Source: Gordionus sp. m RMFG-2023 (lineage: Eukaryota; Nematomorpha; Gordioida; Chordodea; Parachordodidae). From it: 64,000 nt of DNA. The notes below the pieces were generated by a model. The model was not told the DNA's origin. It saw only the letters and a list, made by a program, of their open reading frames with translations, and did no database searches. The translations under genes were made by a program, and so were the position numbers. Where the stretch lies: positions 73,137,561 to 73,201,560 of the forward strand of contig NC_088775.1 of NCBI RefSeq assembly GCF_954871325.1, in the 5' to 3' direction. Below, in pieces: positions 1 to 10,957 of this stretch (position 1 is its first letter; every line of letters starts with the position of its first letter).

Positions 1-604
1 TACTGTAAATCTACGACATATAATATTCCACTGTTTGTATTGTGCTTTAATATTTTTTTAATTTATGATTTAATTTTATCAATAGTTTTATAATTATATT
101 TTACTTTTATTAAGATAAATAAATTAAAATTACTCACTTTATAAAAAATTATATTTGATATATTATATTATTTAGTAATTTTATGGATCTATTATTAATA
201 ATTATAATACATTTCACTTCTGTCTTAAGACTTATCTTTGGCTTATATTCCATTTATTAAAAACATTTTTGGTTCATTATATATTATAAATTATGATGAA
301 TAGTTTTATAAAAAAATATCAACTTTTACATTCTTTCTTTCAAATTATTATTTAAGATATATGCATACATATTTAAGGGTCAGGGAGTGGGGGAGGACTA
401 AGGGGGATATTTTTTATTAGCTAAAAATGATATTTACAAAAAGTGATAAATTTCTGAAGGGGGGGGGAATTTCTCCTTACCCCCCCCCCCCCCTGTCTAC
501 GCCTATGAGTGATACCGAAATAATACCATTAGTAAGGTATTGAAATAATACCATCAGGTATTTTAGAACTATCATTAAAGAGATATACTTGCTTGATGGG
601 GAAT
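1..604. other. A+T-rich stretch, no gene seen; one hAT-like terminus
   Basis: I see no coding sequence here. The only distinctive part is at about 463-506: a G-run, a short spacer, a C-run, then CTGTCTACGCCTATG. Read on the minus strand this gives CATAGGCGTAGACAGGGGG, which looks like the terminus of a hAT transposon (CA-start, GGCGTA, then a G-run). The matching other end is not found, so it is a lone end or an element that extends out of the window to the left. Confidence 0.35.
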
Positions 605-1299
605 CAGGCGCGTACGCAGTAGGGGGGCAACCCCCCCCCCCCTAAAGCCAAAAAATGCAGATGCCGGATATATTTATCAAAAATATTATTGTTTTTATTA
701 ATTTATATTAATTTATATTTGTTAATATTTATTCCTATCTCATATTAAATATTGTTGCATGTGCGCTATGATTTTATTACTTACTAAAATGATTTATATT
801 TAAAATGTCAGTTAAACTATTATATACTTAAATAATATATATTTAAAAGTTCAAATATATATCTTAAGGCAACAGAATATATATAAACAAATATATATTT
901 TTATTTGAATCACTTTTTTTCTGATATAGAATGACTTGTATTGTTTTTTCTTTTTATAAATTAGATAAATAAAATATCAAATGACTATAATAACCATTCT
1001 AGATTAAATATTCAAGCCTTATAAATTCATTTCATTAGCCTATATTACATCCTGTGCGACCATTCTAATAACCATTCTACTTTAAATATTAGCCTTATAA
1101 TTATCCTTTTTTCTCATTAAATATATATTTAATTACATTTATTATCACATTCATCTACTAAGTTATTTTATCAATAAATTCGATATCAAGTTTTCCGGCA
1201 TAATATTTACTTTATTTTCAAATTTTTATTGGCGTAATATTTATCTAGCATTTTCAAATTTCTAGTCAAATGATAATTATTTCTTAAACTTCTTGGAGA

Positions 1300-2545
1300 A
1301 AAAAATTGCAACTTTGTCGAGATAGACTCTCTGCCATCAAGCAGTAACAGCTTTTATGGAGTTAGAAGAGCCGATTATTTGCTATTACTGAAATATCACA
1401 ATGGCCTGAAAGAAATATTTCCTCAGAAGCAAGAAAATTATTGGATTCAATGCTTATTCCAAATTTTTTTTCTCATTAGAATATATTATTTAATTTGACA
1501 ACTATTTTATGTAATACTTTTCAAAAACATGACATTGACTTGATTAAGAATAGCGGAGAGCATTTTATTAGAACTCAAGGATATTAGGCAAATGTTGATG
1601 AAGAATTTCATAATGTTATTGTTGAGTCAAAAGCAAAGCTATATGTGTTTAATATTTGTCTCTCTCGACTTGCAGCAAGGCAAGCTCATCGTTAAAACAT
1701 TAATATAGGATCAGTAGAAGGGCATATCTATATATTTATATCATAGATATATTTATAACCTAAATAAATGAATGGTTTTTAATTCATCATGCAACACTTA
1801 CCAATCTGAAAATTTTACTTCCACAAAAGCCTTCCCAAAACCTTTTTCAGATGGTGATAGAAAAAAAATATTTGTTAGATTTTTATCATGAAGATGTTAA
1901 AGTATCTTATGATGCCTTATTAGTTGAATAACTATGTTTATAAGATTAACTATGGATGACATAGTCCCAAAAAATACCAAACACATTTTAGATTATATTC
2001 CCAATACACTAAAAGGGTTTATACATCTTAGCAACTCTTCCCATTATTAAATTAATGAGAGAACATTCTCTTTTTTGAGAAGAATAACAGAGCCCTTTAG
2101 AGGTACAATTTTGGCACGGCCCGGATTTAGGCCCGGCCCGGCTGTTTTTAAAATAAAATTTTTATGCCTGGCCCGGATTTTTTTAAAATAAATTATCTTT
2201 AATGATTTCAAATATAAGTTGTTTTAAAATATACAGCCTGGCTCGGATATTTAAAAAAAAAATTAAGGCCCGGCCTGGTGTTTTTTTGAAAAAAATTTAG
2301 ACCTGGCCCGGGTGTTTTTTTAAAAAAAATTTCGGGCCCAGGTGTGTATTTTTAAAAAAATTAAAATACGGTCCAGCCCAGGAGCCGGGCCTGCAGGTCT
2401 CTGAAAAACATACCAAGAAGTGCAACTTCTGAAAGTAGATTGAAAGGTTTGGATCTTTTGAATATTCATAGGCATTTGAAGATAAGCAAGGATGAGATAA
2501 TTGAAAAATTAGCACAGTCCCAACGAAGATTGGATTTTAATTGTA
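1300..2545 (+). pseudogene. hAT transposase remnant
   Basis: Plus-strand pieces match the C-terminal half of the hAT transposase family often annotated in animals as zinc-finger MYM-type-1-like or 52 kDa repressor-like proteins. In order these are a stretch with WPERNISSEARKLLDSML (about 1395-1460), one with HDIDLIKNSGEHFIRTQGY and ANVDEEFHNVIVESKAKLY, then LSRLAARQAHR. The hAT dimerisation domain follows: ERTFSFLRRI (near 2060-2087) and, past an insertion, RSATSESRLKGLDLLNIHRH and KISKDEIIEKLAQSQRRLDF. There are in-frame stops (for example just after ARQAHR) and frame changes, so it cannot be functional. The dimerisation domain is split by the GC-rich MITE at 2088. No N-terminal zinc finger was recognised. 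Confidence 0.72.
2088..2403. repeat. GC-rich MITE (GGCCCGG family) inside the hAT transposase
   Basis: A 316-bp insert made of repeated GGCCCGG/GCCTGGCCC motifs separated by runs of A and T. It starts CAGAGCCC and ends GGTCTCTG, short inverted ends (CAGAG...CTCTG) of hAT type. It interrupts the transposase exactly between the RRI and RSAT parts of the dimerisation domain. The flanking 8-mers (AAGAATAA and AAAAACAT) match at 5 of 8, so an aged target duplication is possible but unproven. Related blocks occur at 33106-33520, about 42570-43210 and 56373-56640. Confidence 0.55.
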
Positions 2546-2839
2546 AATATATAACATACAAAATACAATTATTCCTAAGAAACTTTTTGTGTTTTAATTT
2601 ATATTTCTAACATTTAAATTTTTTATACTTTATATATAAATTTTAAAGGCTCAAAAAATTCAAATTTTTATTTTGGGTCATTTAAGTGATTCTTATAGTG
2701 GTTAATTCACATTATATTTTATAATTCACATTTATTTTATAGCTTTTCATATACTACCAGTTATATCCGTTTAATTCACATTTATTTTATAGTTTTTTAT
2801 ATGCCGGTGTAACGTGATATTTTAACTTAAATTTAAATT

Positions 2840-3480
2840 AACTCCCTTTAGTAATACTGACATTTATGATTGACGTTTTAATAAAATAACATTATAAAAT
2901 TTAGTGTGATATTTTAACTTAATTTAAATTAACTCCCTTTAGTAATACTGACATTTATGATTGACGTTATAATAATATTTTATTAAAATATCATTATATA
3001 ATTTAGTAATACTGACATTTATGACTGACATGTAATGTTAAAAGTTTTATTATTTATTAATACTGACATTTATGACTGACATGATATGTTAAAAGTTTCT
3101 ATTATTTAGTAATACTGACAAGATATGTTAAAAGTTTCTATTATTTAGTAATACTGACATTTATGACTGACATAATATGTTAAAAGTTTCTATTATTTAG
3201 TAATACTGACATTTATGACTGACATGATATGTTAAAAGTTTCTATTATTTAGTAATACTGACATTTATGACTGACATGATATGTTAAAAGTTTCTATTAT
3301 TTAGTAATACTGACATTTATGACTGACACATAATGTTAAAAATTTCTATTATTTAATGATATTGACATTAATGACTGACATGTAATGTTAAAAAGATTCT
3401 ATTATTTAGTAATACTGACATTTATGACTTTATATTGCAATATTAACACTTATGACTGACAGGTGATGCTTAAAGTTTAT
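2840..3480. repeat. 52-bp tandem array
   Basis: About ten copies of a 52-bp unit with the core TACTGACATTTATGACTGAC followed by ATGATATGTTAAAAGTTTC. The middle copies are nearly identical and the outer ones more diverged. The array begins in the left subterminal part of the Ginger-like element, where a longer ~84-bp duplication carrying TTAACTCCC also occurs (about 2816-2965). Confidence 0.85.
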
Positions 3481-4329
3481 ATGTTTAGCATATTGACTCT
3501 TATAAGTGATAAATAATTAAAATTTTATAATATTAAAATTTATGAGATAGATAATATTTTAATTTCTGATATACCTATAAATAATTTAACTTTGAAAACG
3601 TCATAGCTTAATTTTTAAACACATGGTAGGTTAATTTATTCATATTTAAACATAAATTACAATTGATCAAATGATTCAATATCGTACTTTTTATAAAAAT
3701 ATCTATTAATAAAAAATATAAAAAGCTATATAATATAAATTAGCAATTGAATAGGACTTAACTCATCAAAAAGATGGCTAACTATTGTTTTTTTTATAAA
3801 AAAAACTATTAATAAAAAATATAATGCAATAAATATATTGTATAAATTCGCAATTGAATAACATTTAAGAAAAAGATGAAGTATTAAAAAAAATATATAA
3901 TGCAATAAATATAATTTAAATTTGGAATTGAATAGATTTCAACTTATAAAAAGGATGTCAAACTATTGTACTATAAAAATAACTATTAATAAAAATATAG
4001 AGTACAATGACATTTAACAAAAAGATACTTAATTATCATCTTTCAACTAAATTGGAATTAATATAAAAAAATATAAAATGCAATAAATATAATTTAAATT
4101 TGCAATTGAATAGAATTAAACTTATAAAAAGGATGTCAAACTATTGTACTTTTTATAAAATATACTATTAATAAAAATATGAGTACAATAAAATTTAACA
4201 AAAAGATACTTACCGATTATCATCTTTCAACTAAATTGCAATAAATATAATGGAATAAAAATATTAGAACAGATAATCACATTGATATAATTCTAACAAA
4301 ATGATTGTTATTTACATTGCATAAATAAA

Positions 4330-4854
4330 TATTTTCTTTAAATATTTTAATATTATTAAAAAATATGGGCGAATAATAAGCCCATTTATATTGGGTATAG
4401 ATTAATATATTTGTCTGTAACAATGTGGCCATAGATAATATTTCTACCTCTGTTGCTCAGACACCGTTTCCATAACATTTCTGTTAACTAGGTATTCCTC
4501 TACAGGATATCCTATAAATTTTCCCATTTCCAATTTGAAATCTTCGCTCCTCATAAAAAGAATGCATTCCTCCCTAAGGTAATTATAATTTTCCTGGCTA
4601 TTTGATATCTCTTGACTTATACACCTATAAATAGGTAAATAATTTAAATATTATATATAGATTCTAACCTAAAAAAAACAGTTCCCATCACCCACAATAT
4701 GATCGGTTGTAAAAATCTCTTTTAATATACCACATTTTATCTTGGGATAACGTCCAATTACTTTGAAATTGAACCGTTTAGAGTGATATACCTTCGAGTT
4801 CCTTGTTGTGGGCAGAAAAAGTTCACCAATTTTCTTTGGTATTATTGCTTCCAC
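4330..4854 (-). pseudogene. OTU-like cysteine protease domain of the Ginger-like element
   Basis: OTU proteases cleave ubiquitin or ubiquitin-like chains. The stretch at 4669-4854 ends in HIVGDGNCFF, which matches the catalytic-cysteine motif of the family (GDGNCFFRALS). Lower coordinates on the same strand continue with recognisable OTU parts: SQEISNSQENYNYLREE, then GYPVEEYLVNRNVME (compare the family's S.KEYI....M), then an ATLLQTNILIYTQYKWAYY stretch (compare the family's AAATLLGVDIYVY..W). A catalytic histidine further on was not confidently seen. The pieces are separated by what may be short introns or decay. It sits downstream of the integrase in the same orientation, suggesting one transposon polyprotein. 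Confidence 0.6.
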
Positions 4855-5523
4855 AATAATTTGGTCATCTAAATTTGATAATTAAATAATAACATATTTT
4901 TAAAAAATATTACTACCCTGATCTTGTACCTATATATCCTTCCTCTCTCACTATACTTTTAATAGCTATTATTGGATCTTCACCAAAAGTATCTATATCC
5001 AAAAAATATATTAAATAATTTTATATATCATACCCTTTCTCTTGACACGTTTTATTTTAGTATCCTCCTTTCTAAATTCCAACCCTAGAATTTTAGATTT
5101 ATCAAAAATATAATTTTTCCCATTTTTAAAAAATAAAACTTTCTCCTGAAACTTTTATTCCACAGGACATTTCTTCAAATAGTGCTTCTTCTAATGAAAA
5201 TATAATAATTAAAAATATATTTTCCTTTTTCCCAAATGCATTTGTTTACCTTCTCCTTCTCCAACTATAGTTTTAAGAAGCCTACAAACTTAATTATTTG
5301 TTCAATATTATTTTATGAATAAACTGATATTATCTTGATCTTGAACACCCTCTATAGTTTCACAATGTGCAATATTTTTGACTGTATCTGTACCATTAAA
5401 AAAAGTTATATTCATATATTTAAAAAATAATACCTTTGTTACCCTCTATATAGTACTTTAAATTACTTATATTAGCCTTAGTATGTAAAATTTTTCCTAT
5501 TGAAGAGGATAATTCTACATTGC

Positions 5524-6080
5524 CTAAATATGTATAAATATTTTGTTAAAAATAATAAATTTACTATTAACAATTTTAACAATTGTATAAGGACCTACCC
5601 AAGGCTGCAACATTTTCCCTCCTTTCCTGTCAGCCCGACGATTATTCCATACAAGCACTTTATCATTTATGTGATAAATTGCATTCTTAGCAGCATTACG
5701 AGTTTTATAATCTCGTTGCTGCTTAAGCTGAGCCTTTATAATATTTTTTGTTGCAGTCTTGAATATGCCTTTCATATTGTCTGCCCTTCTTTGGAAATTG
5801 CAGTCATAATCTGTATCAGAAAGATCGTCAAGATCTGTTTCTGGTTCTCTATCATCCTTAAATAATAAAAATTTATTACGTATAATAATTTTATACAAAT
5901 AATGATATATATATATCATACCTCACAGGGCAGTAAAGCTTTCCTGCCATACATCATCTCATATGGCGTAAATTTTGAAGATTCATGCCTTGATGTATTG
6001 TAGGCAAATACAATACCAGGTAGAACTCCAGGCCAATCTTTCTGATTGCCTTTTCTACCATGCCATTAGCCTGAGGATGG
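5524..6080 (-). pseudogene. Integrase C-terminal part of the Ginger-like element
   Basis: On the minus strand, HPQANGMVEKAIRKIG (about 6035-6080) is the integrase HP..NG..E segment holding the catalytic glutamate. VFAYNTSRHESSKFTPYEMM then matches the YN...H.STG.SPYEL region. The 5524-5919 reading frame adds the post-core domain with DKVLVWNNRRADRKGGKM and QPWVGPYTI, the GPY/F module of gypsy-type integrases. A further piece with HTKANISNLKYY (about 5450-5500) resembles the usual end of this module. The RRxDRKGGK version is typical of animal KRBA2/GIN-like integrases rather than retroviral ones. The N-terminal and D,D parts are not found upstream, where a 150-bp tandem repeat begins. Confidence 0.65.
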
Positions 6081-6083
6081 TAA

Positions 6084-6593
6084 GATTATGTTAAAGTACA
6101 TTTTAAAAGTGTTACAAGCTTTTTGGGTGATATCAGGCTAAATTTAAGCAATATCTTAAAACAATATTCTATTAATTGAAAGAGAATTTTAAATTGAGTA
6201 CTGTATCCTAGCTTATAAGAGCAATATTTACCTGATTATATTAAAGTACATTTTAAAAGTGTTGCAAGCTTTTTGGGTGATATCAGGCTAAATTTAAGCA
6301 ATATTTTAAAACAATATTCTATTAATTGAAAGAGAATTTTAAATTGAGTACTGTATCCTACTTATAAGAGCAATATTTACCTGATTATGTTAAAGTACAT
6401 TTTAAAAGTGTTGCAAGCTTTTTGGGTGATATCAGGCTAAATTTAAGCAATATTTTAAAACAATATTCTATTAATTGAAAGAGAATTTTAAATTAAGTAC
6501 TGTATCCTAGCTTATAAGAGCAATATTTACCTGATTATGTTAAAGTAGATTTTAAAAGTGTTGCAAGCTTTTTGGGTGATATTAGGCTAAATG
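6084..6593. repeat. 150-bp tandem array
   Basis: About 3.4 copies of a 149-150 bp unit. The starts (GATTATGTTAAAGTACATTT) lie at 6084, 6234, 6383 and 6533, and the copies differ at only a few positions. The array directly abuts the integrase fragment. Confidence 0.9.
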
Positions 6594-7141
6594 GTTTTGC
6601 ATTTTAGGTTATTATAAATATCATTGATAACATCGTGATTCACTATTTAATATTTTTATATTAAAATAATAAAATATTTTACTTTTTACGTGAACAAGTT
6701 ACTTTTTAAAAAGGATATTTAATTTCACCAAGTAGATAAAAAAAATTTAAATTCGATTCAAAATTTAAATTCGAAAATCAAATTTACAAGAATTTCAGCA
6801 ATATTAAAAAAAACTGCATGATCATATAACTCTCCCTATCAATTTACAATGTAATTAATATCTTTGTTACTAATTAACTCCCTCCTTAACACTATTTATC
6901 AAAGGGGGAGTTAATCTATCATAGTTATTACTTAACTCAGAGGTATGTGATAAGGGGAGTTAATTAATCACGCTACACCGGTTTATACATATAATTTTTT
7001 TATAATTCACATTAATTTAAAATTGTGTATTAGAAATAGTTATTAGTCCTAATAAATTTATGCTTGATATTTAAAAAAAACAATAATATTTCTTAAAAAA
7101 ATTATAACCCCCCCCAGACCAAATTCCAGCGTACTCGCCTG

Positions 7142-8854
7142 GATGGATGGTATGTTATACCTTTTGAAAGCTAAGTAGAATGAAGATTGCTTTGTGGCAG
7201 GGTTGGCTGTGAGGATATTTGTAATGTAATGGGTGTTGGCCTTTATTGTTGCCTATTAATTTCTCACAATTAGATGACGTTTATGTGTAACATCCTAGAT
7301 GTAGGAAAATGGAGATGCTAAGTTGCTCTGATAAAAGAAGCAACCTGAGGTTGGAGGTGAGTATTGCCTCTTAAAATATAAATAAATTGAATTTTTGTTC
7401 CTTTGAATAAATTTTCAATATGAAATGCATAAAATAACCCGAAATAAAAATATTGAATTGGATTTTTTTTTACACAGCCCTAAAAAAACGATTAATTTAA
7501 TTAGTTATATTTTTGAAATTTATTTAATATAAAATAACAAAATATAAGAAGGATGAATATTATTTAACTGCATAAACACAATAAAATATTACTTTGATTA
7601 TGAAAAAAAAACAATTTCTATTGGTGCTAACATATCATTCTATCTGAATCTTATATATTTTTATTCTACAGTAGTATCCCCATTTTCTTAATTTTTCTAC
7701 TAGAACTAGGATAATTTACCATAATTTCTATAAGATTGTGATCTGATCCTCTTTTTCTTATACATTATCAGCCACATATGATATTTTATAAAAGTTAGCT
7801 TTGATATGGGTTTAATGTAAGGGAAATTTCCCCCAGTTTTCCCAATTTATTTTTTTTTAAATTAAAATATTATTGATTAATCATTTAAAAAAATATTTTC
7901 TCATTTAACTTTGTACACTAGATGAATAGTATATATTTTTTATGACATGTGTGAAATTATACGGTTTTTAAAATTTAATCTATATAATAACTTTGAGATC
8001 ATAGTAAATAAAAATTTTGCTTTATCAATTTTAAGTTTTGATTTAGAGGGTTCGGGTTTCCGGTACAAATAGATATTATGTGGAATTTGATCAAATGATA
8101 TGTCTAAATAATATTGTTTGTATGAAAATATGTGAAAGAACATAGAAGTTAAATAATATATATTAAATATTATTCATTTAGAATAATTCGAAATTCAATG
8201 GATATGATATATTAAATCTCTCAGTATTTAATTATTGAAGACTTATACAAAGGAGTTTAAACTTAAAATCAGCCACTTCCCACCCTTTATACTGTATTTC
8301 TCGGGTATGGGCATTTGCTTTGCCCAACATTTTTTTCTTAGACTATAGACGTCTATGCATCAATTTTCGGACTGTTGTGCTTACAAATACGTCCTTGCCC
8401 ATAAACGTGTAAAGAGGTTCTCATATTTTTTTAATTTATTAACATACAATTAACGTAGCTCTGTTGTACCTACAACGTTTAGAGGGCGATGCGCGTTATC
8501 ACGTAATTGTATTTAAAATTTTCTGTTTTATAGAATTAGAAGAGCCAAAATTGAACCCTAAATGATAGATATATTTTCTAATTTTAATGGCCATATTACT
8601 ATTAACTAATAATAATAATCGAACAAATAATTTCGAAAAAAATATTAAGAAAAAACAATAAATTTAATTATTAAATTACAATTAATATTTATTCAAAATC
8701 CCGATAAGGGTTTAAAAAAACGAGAAGATCGGAAAACTTGTTTCCATGTGAGCGAATATTCATTTTATGTAGAAAGAAATCTAGTATTGACTGATTTCTT
8801 AATTATTGATGTTCAAAATCTTATTAGAAGTCTCATAAGAAAATATTATATATA
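7142..8854. other. A+T-rich unique DNA, no gene recognised
   Basis: A stretch between the hAT element and the big palindrome. I found no exon that matches a known protein. Two short parts have more balanced composition (about 7142-7370 and 8270-8520) and could be old host or repeat sequence, but no motif supports a call. The 67-codon minus-strand frame at 7940-8143 has no recognisable feature. Confidence 0.4.
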
Positions 8855-8935
8855 TGTCGTATTGGGATATGGAATCTCGTGGGATTCGGAATCCCAACGT
8901 GGGGATTCGAGATCTTGAATCCCCACGTTTTTTTT
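8855..8935. repeat. Left terminal inverted repeat with hairpins
   Basis: Begins TGTCGTATTGGGATATGG. Inside are two perfect self-complementary stems: GGGATTCGGAATCCC (8881-8895), and AACGTGGGGATTC / GAATCCCCACGTT (8896-8908 with 8917-8929, 8-nt loop). The same hairpins occur in the right end. Subterminal hairpins of this sort could be transposase-binding or cruciform-forming sites; that role is inferred. Confidence 0.75.
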
Positions 8936-10115
8936 GGAATCTTTTTTTTAAATTAAAAAAAATATTTAAATATTTTAAGTGATCTTTCTTTTCTTTCTTT
9001 CATTACTTTCCTAAAATTTTTTATTTTAATATTTGGAGAATTTCTTATGAATTTAATAATCATCTGTCTGTATACATTTTAATACAATATTTCAATTTAA
9101 TGAATAAAATTGACTCGTTTATTACTATATTTCGATATTTTTATTTTGTATAAATTTCAATAATATCAATTTATTTCGACAAAGGTTAAAAAAATCACTT
9201 AAACTTTAAAGATGGGGTATATTTTACCCCTAATAAATACAAAATTTAAGATTTTATGCTAATTTTCCTAAAATTGCTTAGATTTTAAGACTATATTTCA
9301 ATTTAATGAATAAAATTGAATTGACCCATTAATACTATATTTATTTAAAATAACATAAAAAAAACATTAAAAAAAAATAATATACCCGACTTAAGCAATA
9401 ACTCATATTTTAATTTTTCTTTCTTTCTTATTACTTTCCTAAAATTTTTGAAAAAAATATTCACAAAAACAACAAAAAAAAATTGAAAAAACGAAAAAAA
9501 ACAACTTTTTTTTAAATCTAGCTATTTTTTTTTATATAATAAAAATAAACTTAAACTCTATTCATTTTTCCCTTTAACCACCTTTTATCTTTAATAATTT
9601 ATTTTATCATATAAATGTAATTTCATCAAAACTCATTTTTTTTAAAAAAAATCCCCGAGCACAGATTCGTGGTTCAGACCCATATATTTTAAGTAATTTC
9701 TTATTGAACTTATTATAGATATAATATTGAATAGGCAACAAGCCAAGCGATACCTTGCGATGGAGATGCTATTATTGGGGGGGGGGGGGGTCAGGACTAA
9801 TTTTATGTATCAAATACGCCTAATTCTACTATAAATATATTTTTATTTATTAAGAAATTTTTTTAATTTAATCTTAATTTTCTTTCTCCTGTTTATAAGT
9901 CAAACCCTTATTCGAAATATATTTTTTTCTATTAAATTTGTTTTTATTTCTAAAATAAAATAATATACTTTTTTTGTCAATTTTTGCCGTCTAGTTTTTA
10001 TTTTCTTTATTTGTTATATAATAAACTAATTAATATAAATTTTCAAAAAGGATAAAAATCATAAATATTTTCGCATGAATATATATTTTAAAAAAAATCG
10101 GAATTAAAAAATAAA

Positions 10116-10264
10116 TTATTTATTACAACAATTATTTAATGATACATGACATTTAGTTGAACATTTAAGATTGTTCTTGTAACATTCGCATCTTTTGTTC
10201 ATGCAACCCATTTTGCAATTACATAACGACGTTTTCCCATAGTTTGTAACACTCCGGGAGGCTC
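10116..10264 (-). CDS. Cysteine-rich tail exon of the integrase gene (left arm)
   Basis: Mirror of the right-arm exon at 21881-22029, where it is described. It ends the left-arm, minus-strand copy of the integrase gene. Confidence 0.6.
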
Positions 10265-10294
10265 CTATATATTGTTAGCAGTTTAAATAAATAA

Positions 10295-10864
10295 TTAATA
10301 TATTTTATATAGATGAATTAATTTGAGGAGTATGTTACTATAATAAAAAAAGCTTAAATTACCTATGATTGATATACCTTTGTCGGGAACTTCAAAATCA
10401 TTTAATTTTATCGTTTTATACAGACTAGAGGCAATAAACGGTGTTGAAATTCTTCCAGCACACGTACCTACCCATATTTTATTTTTTTCAATTTTTAATA
10501 TTTTCCCTACTAAATTTTTAGGACAGATATTAGTTCTATCTGTCCTATGGATAGGTAATAATACGTGATCACCTAAGATTAGGTTATTTTCTCCAATTAT
10601 TTGAGAGTAAATTATGTTTTGATGCCCTCGATCATTTAAATATGAAATAAAAGAAGGGGCCCTTTTTAAAATATTAGAAATACTATTCCCAATATTATTG
10701 GTAGCACAACTATTTTTCCATATAATTTTGTTGCCAACATTTTTTGAATAAGGACTACTATTAATATTATGGACAATTTGAAAACACGAATCTTTGTTTG
10801 AAACCTTTGCTATTTTAGTAGCAATGTATTCAGCGTTCACATAATTTTGCTCATCGGCAAACAA
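10295..10864 (-). CDS. Integrase C-terminal domain exon (left arm)
   Basis: Identical in translation to the right-arm exon at 21281-21850, read on the opposite strand. See that entry for the motifs. Confidence 0.6.
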   Translation of the reverse strand: MFADEQNYVNAEYIATKIAKVSNKDSCFQIVHNINSSPYSKNVGNKIIWKNSCATNNIGNSISNILKRAPSFISYLNDRGHQNIIYSQIIGENNLILGDHVLLPIHRTDRTNICPKNLVGKILKIEKNKIWVGTCAGRISTPFIASSLYKTIKLNDFEVPDKGISIIGNLSFFYYSNILLKLIHLYKIY

Positions 10865-10957
10865 TAAAAAAAGTGACGGCTTATCTGTGAAATAAATAAA
10901 AAAAATTATTTAATATCCCCTCTTTCCCTAATCGTTAAATAAAAATATAATTTTCCT

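Larger units (their letters stand above)
2804..6981 (-). mobile_element. Ginger-like DNA transposon with integrase and OTU domains
   Basis: The two ends are inverted repeats with the core CCGGTGTARCGTGAT followed a few bases in by TTAACTCCC (left 2804-2850; right, inverted, 6950-6981). Inside, on the minus strand, are fragments of an integrase of the gypsy/KRBA2 type (5524-6080) and an OTU-type cysteine protease (about 4330-4854). DNA transposons with gypsy-like integrases are the Ginger group, and from memory some of these carry OTU domains. The element lies in the 3' part of the hAT element at 605-7141, so it arrived later. It holds two tandem arrays (52 bp and 150 bp). The coding parts are broken. 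A clean target duplication is not visible. Confidence 0.55.
605..7141 (+). mobile_element. hAT DNA transposon, old, with nested insertions
   Basis: The left end reads CAGGCGCGTACGCAG followed by a G-run and a C-run. The right end, read on the minus strand, is CAGGCGAGTACGCTGG with a G-run further in. These are inverted repeats of hAT type that match at 13 of 15 positions. Between them lies a decayed hAT transposase in the plus orientation (about 1300-2545), which supports pairing the two ends. The 6.5 kb span comes from later insertions: a 316-bp GC-rich MITE (2088-2403) and a ~4.2 kb Ginger-like element (2804-6981). Without these the element would be about 2.0 kb. A target duplication is not clear (GATGGGGA on the left against GATGGATG on the right, 6 of 8), in keeping with age. 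Confidence 0.6.

Noticed and set aside
463-646. C- and G-runs as possible telomeric or G-quadruplex loci
   Set aside because: They are next to hAT-type terminal sequences and are better explained as subterminal homopolymer runs of those elements; no telomere repeat is present.
5500-5865. 121-codon plus-strand frame
   Set aside because: It lies antisense to the integrase C-terminal region (GPY/F module on the minus strand) and has no motif of its own.
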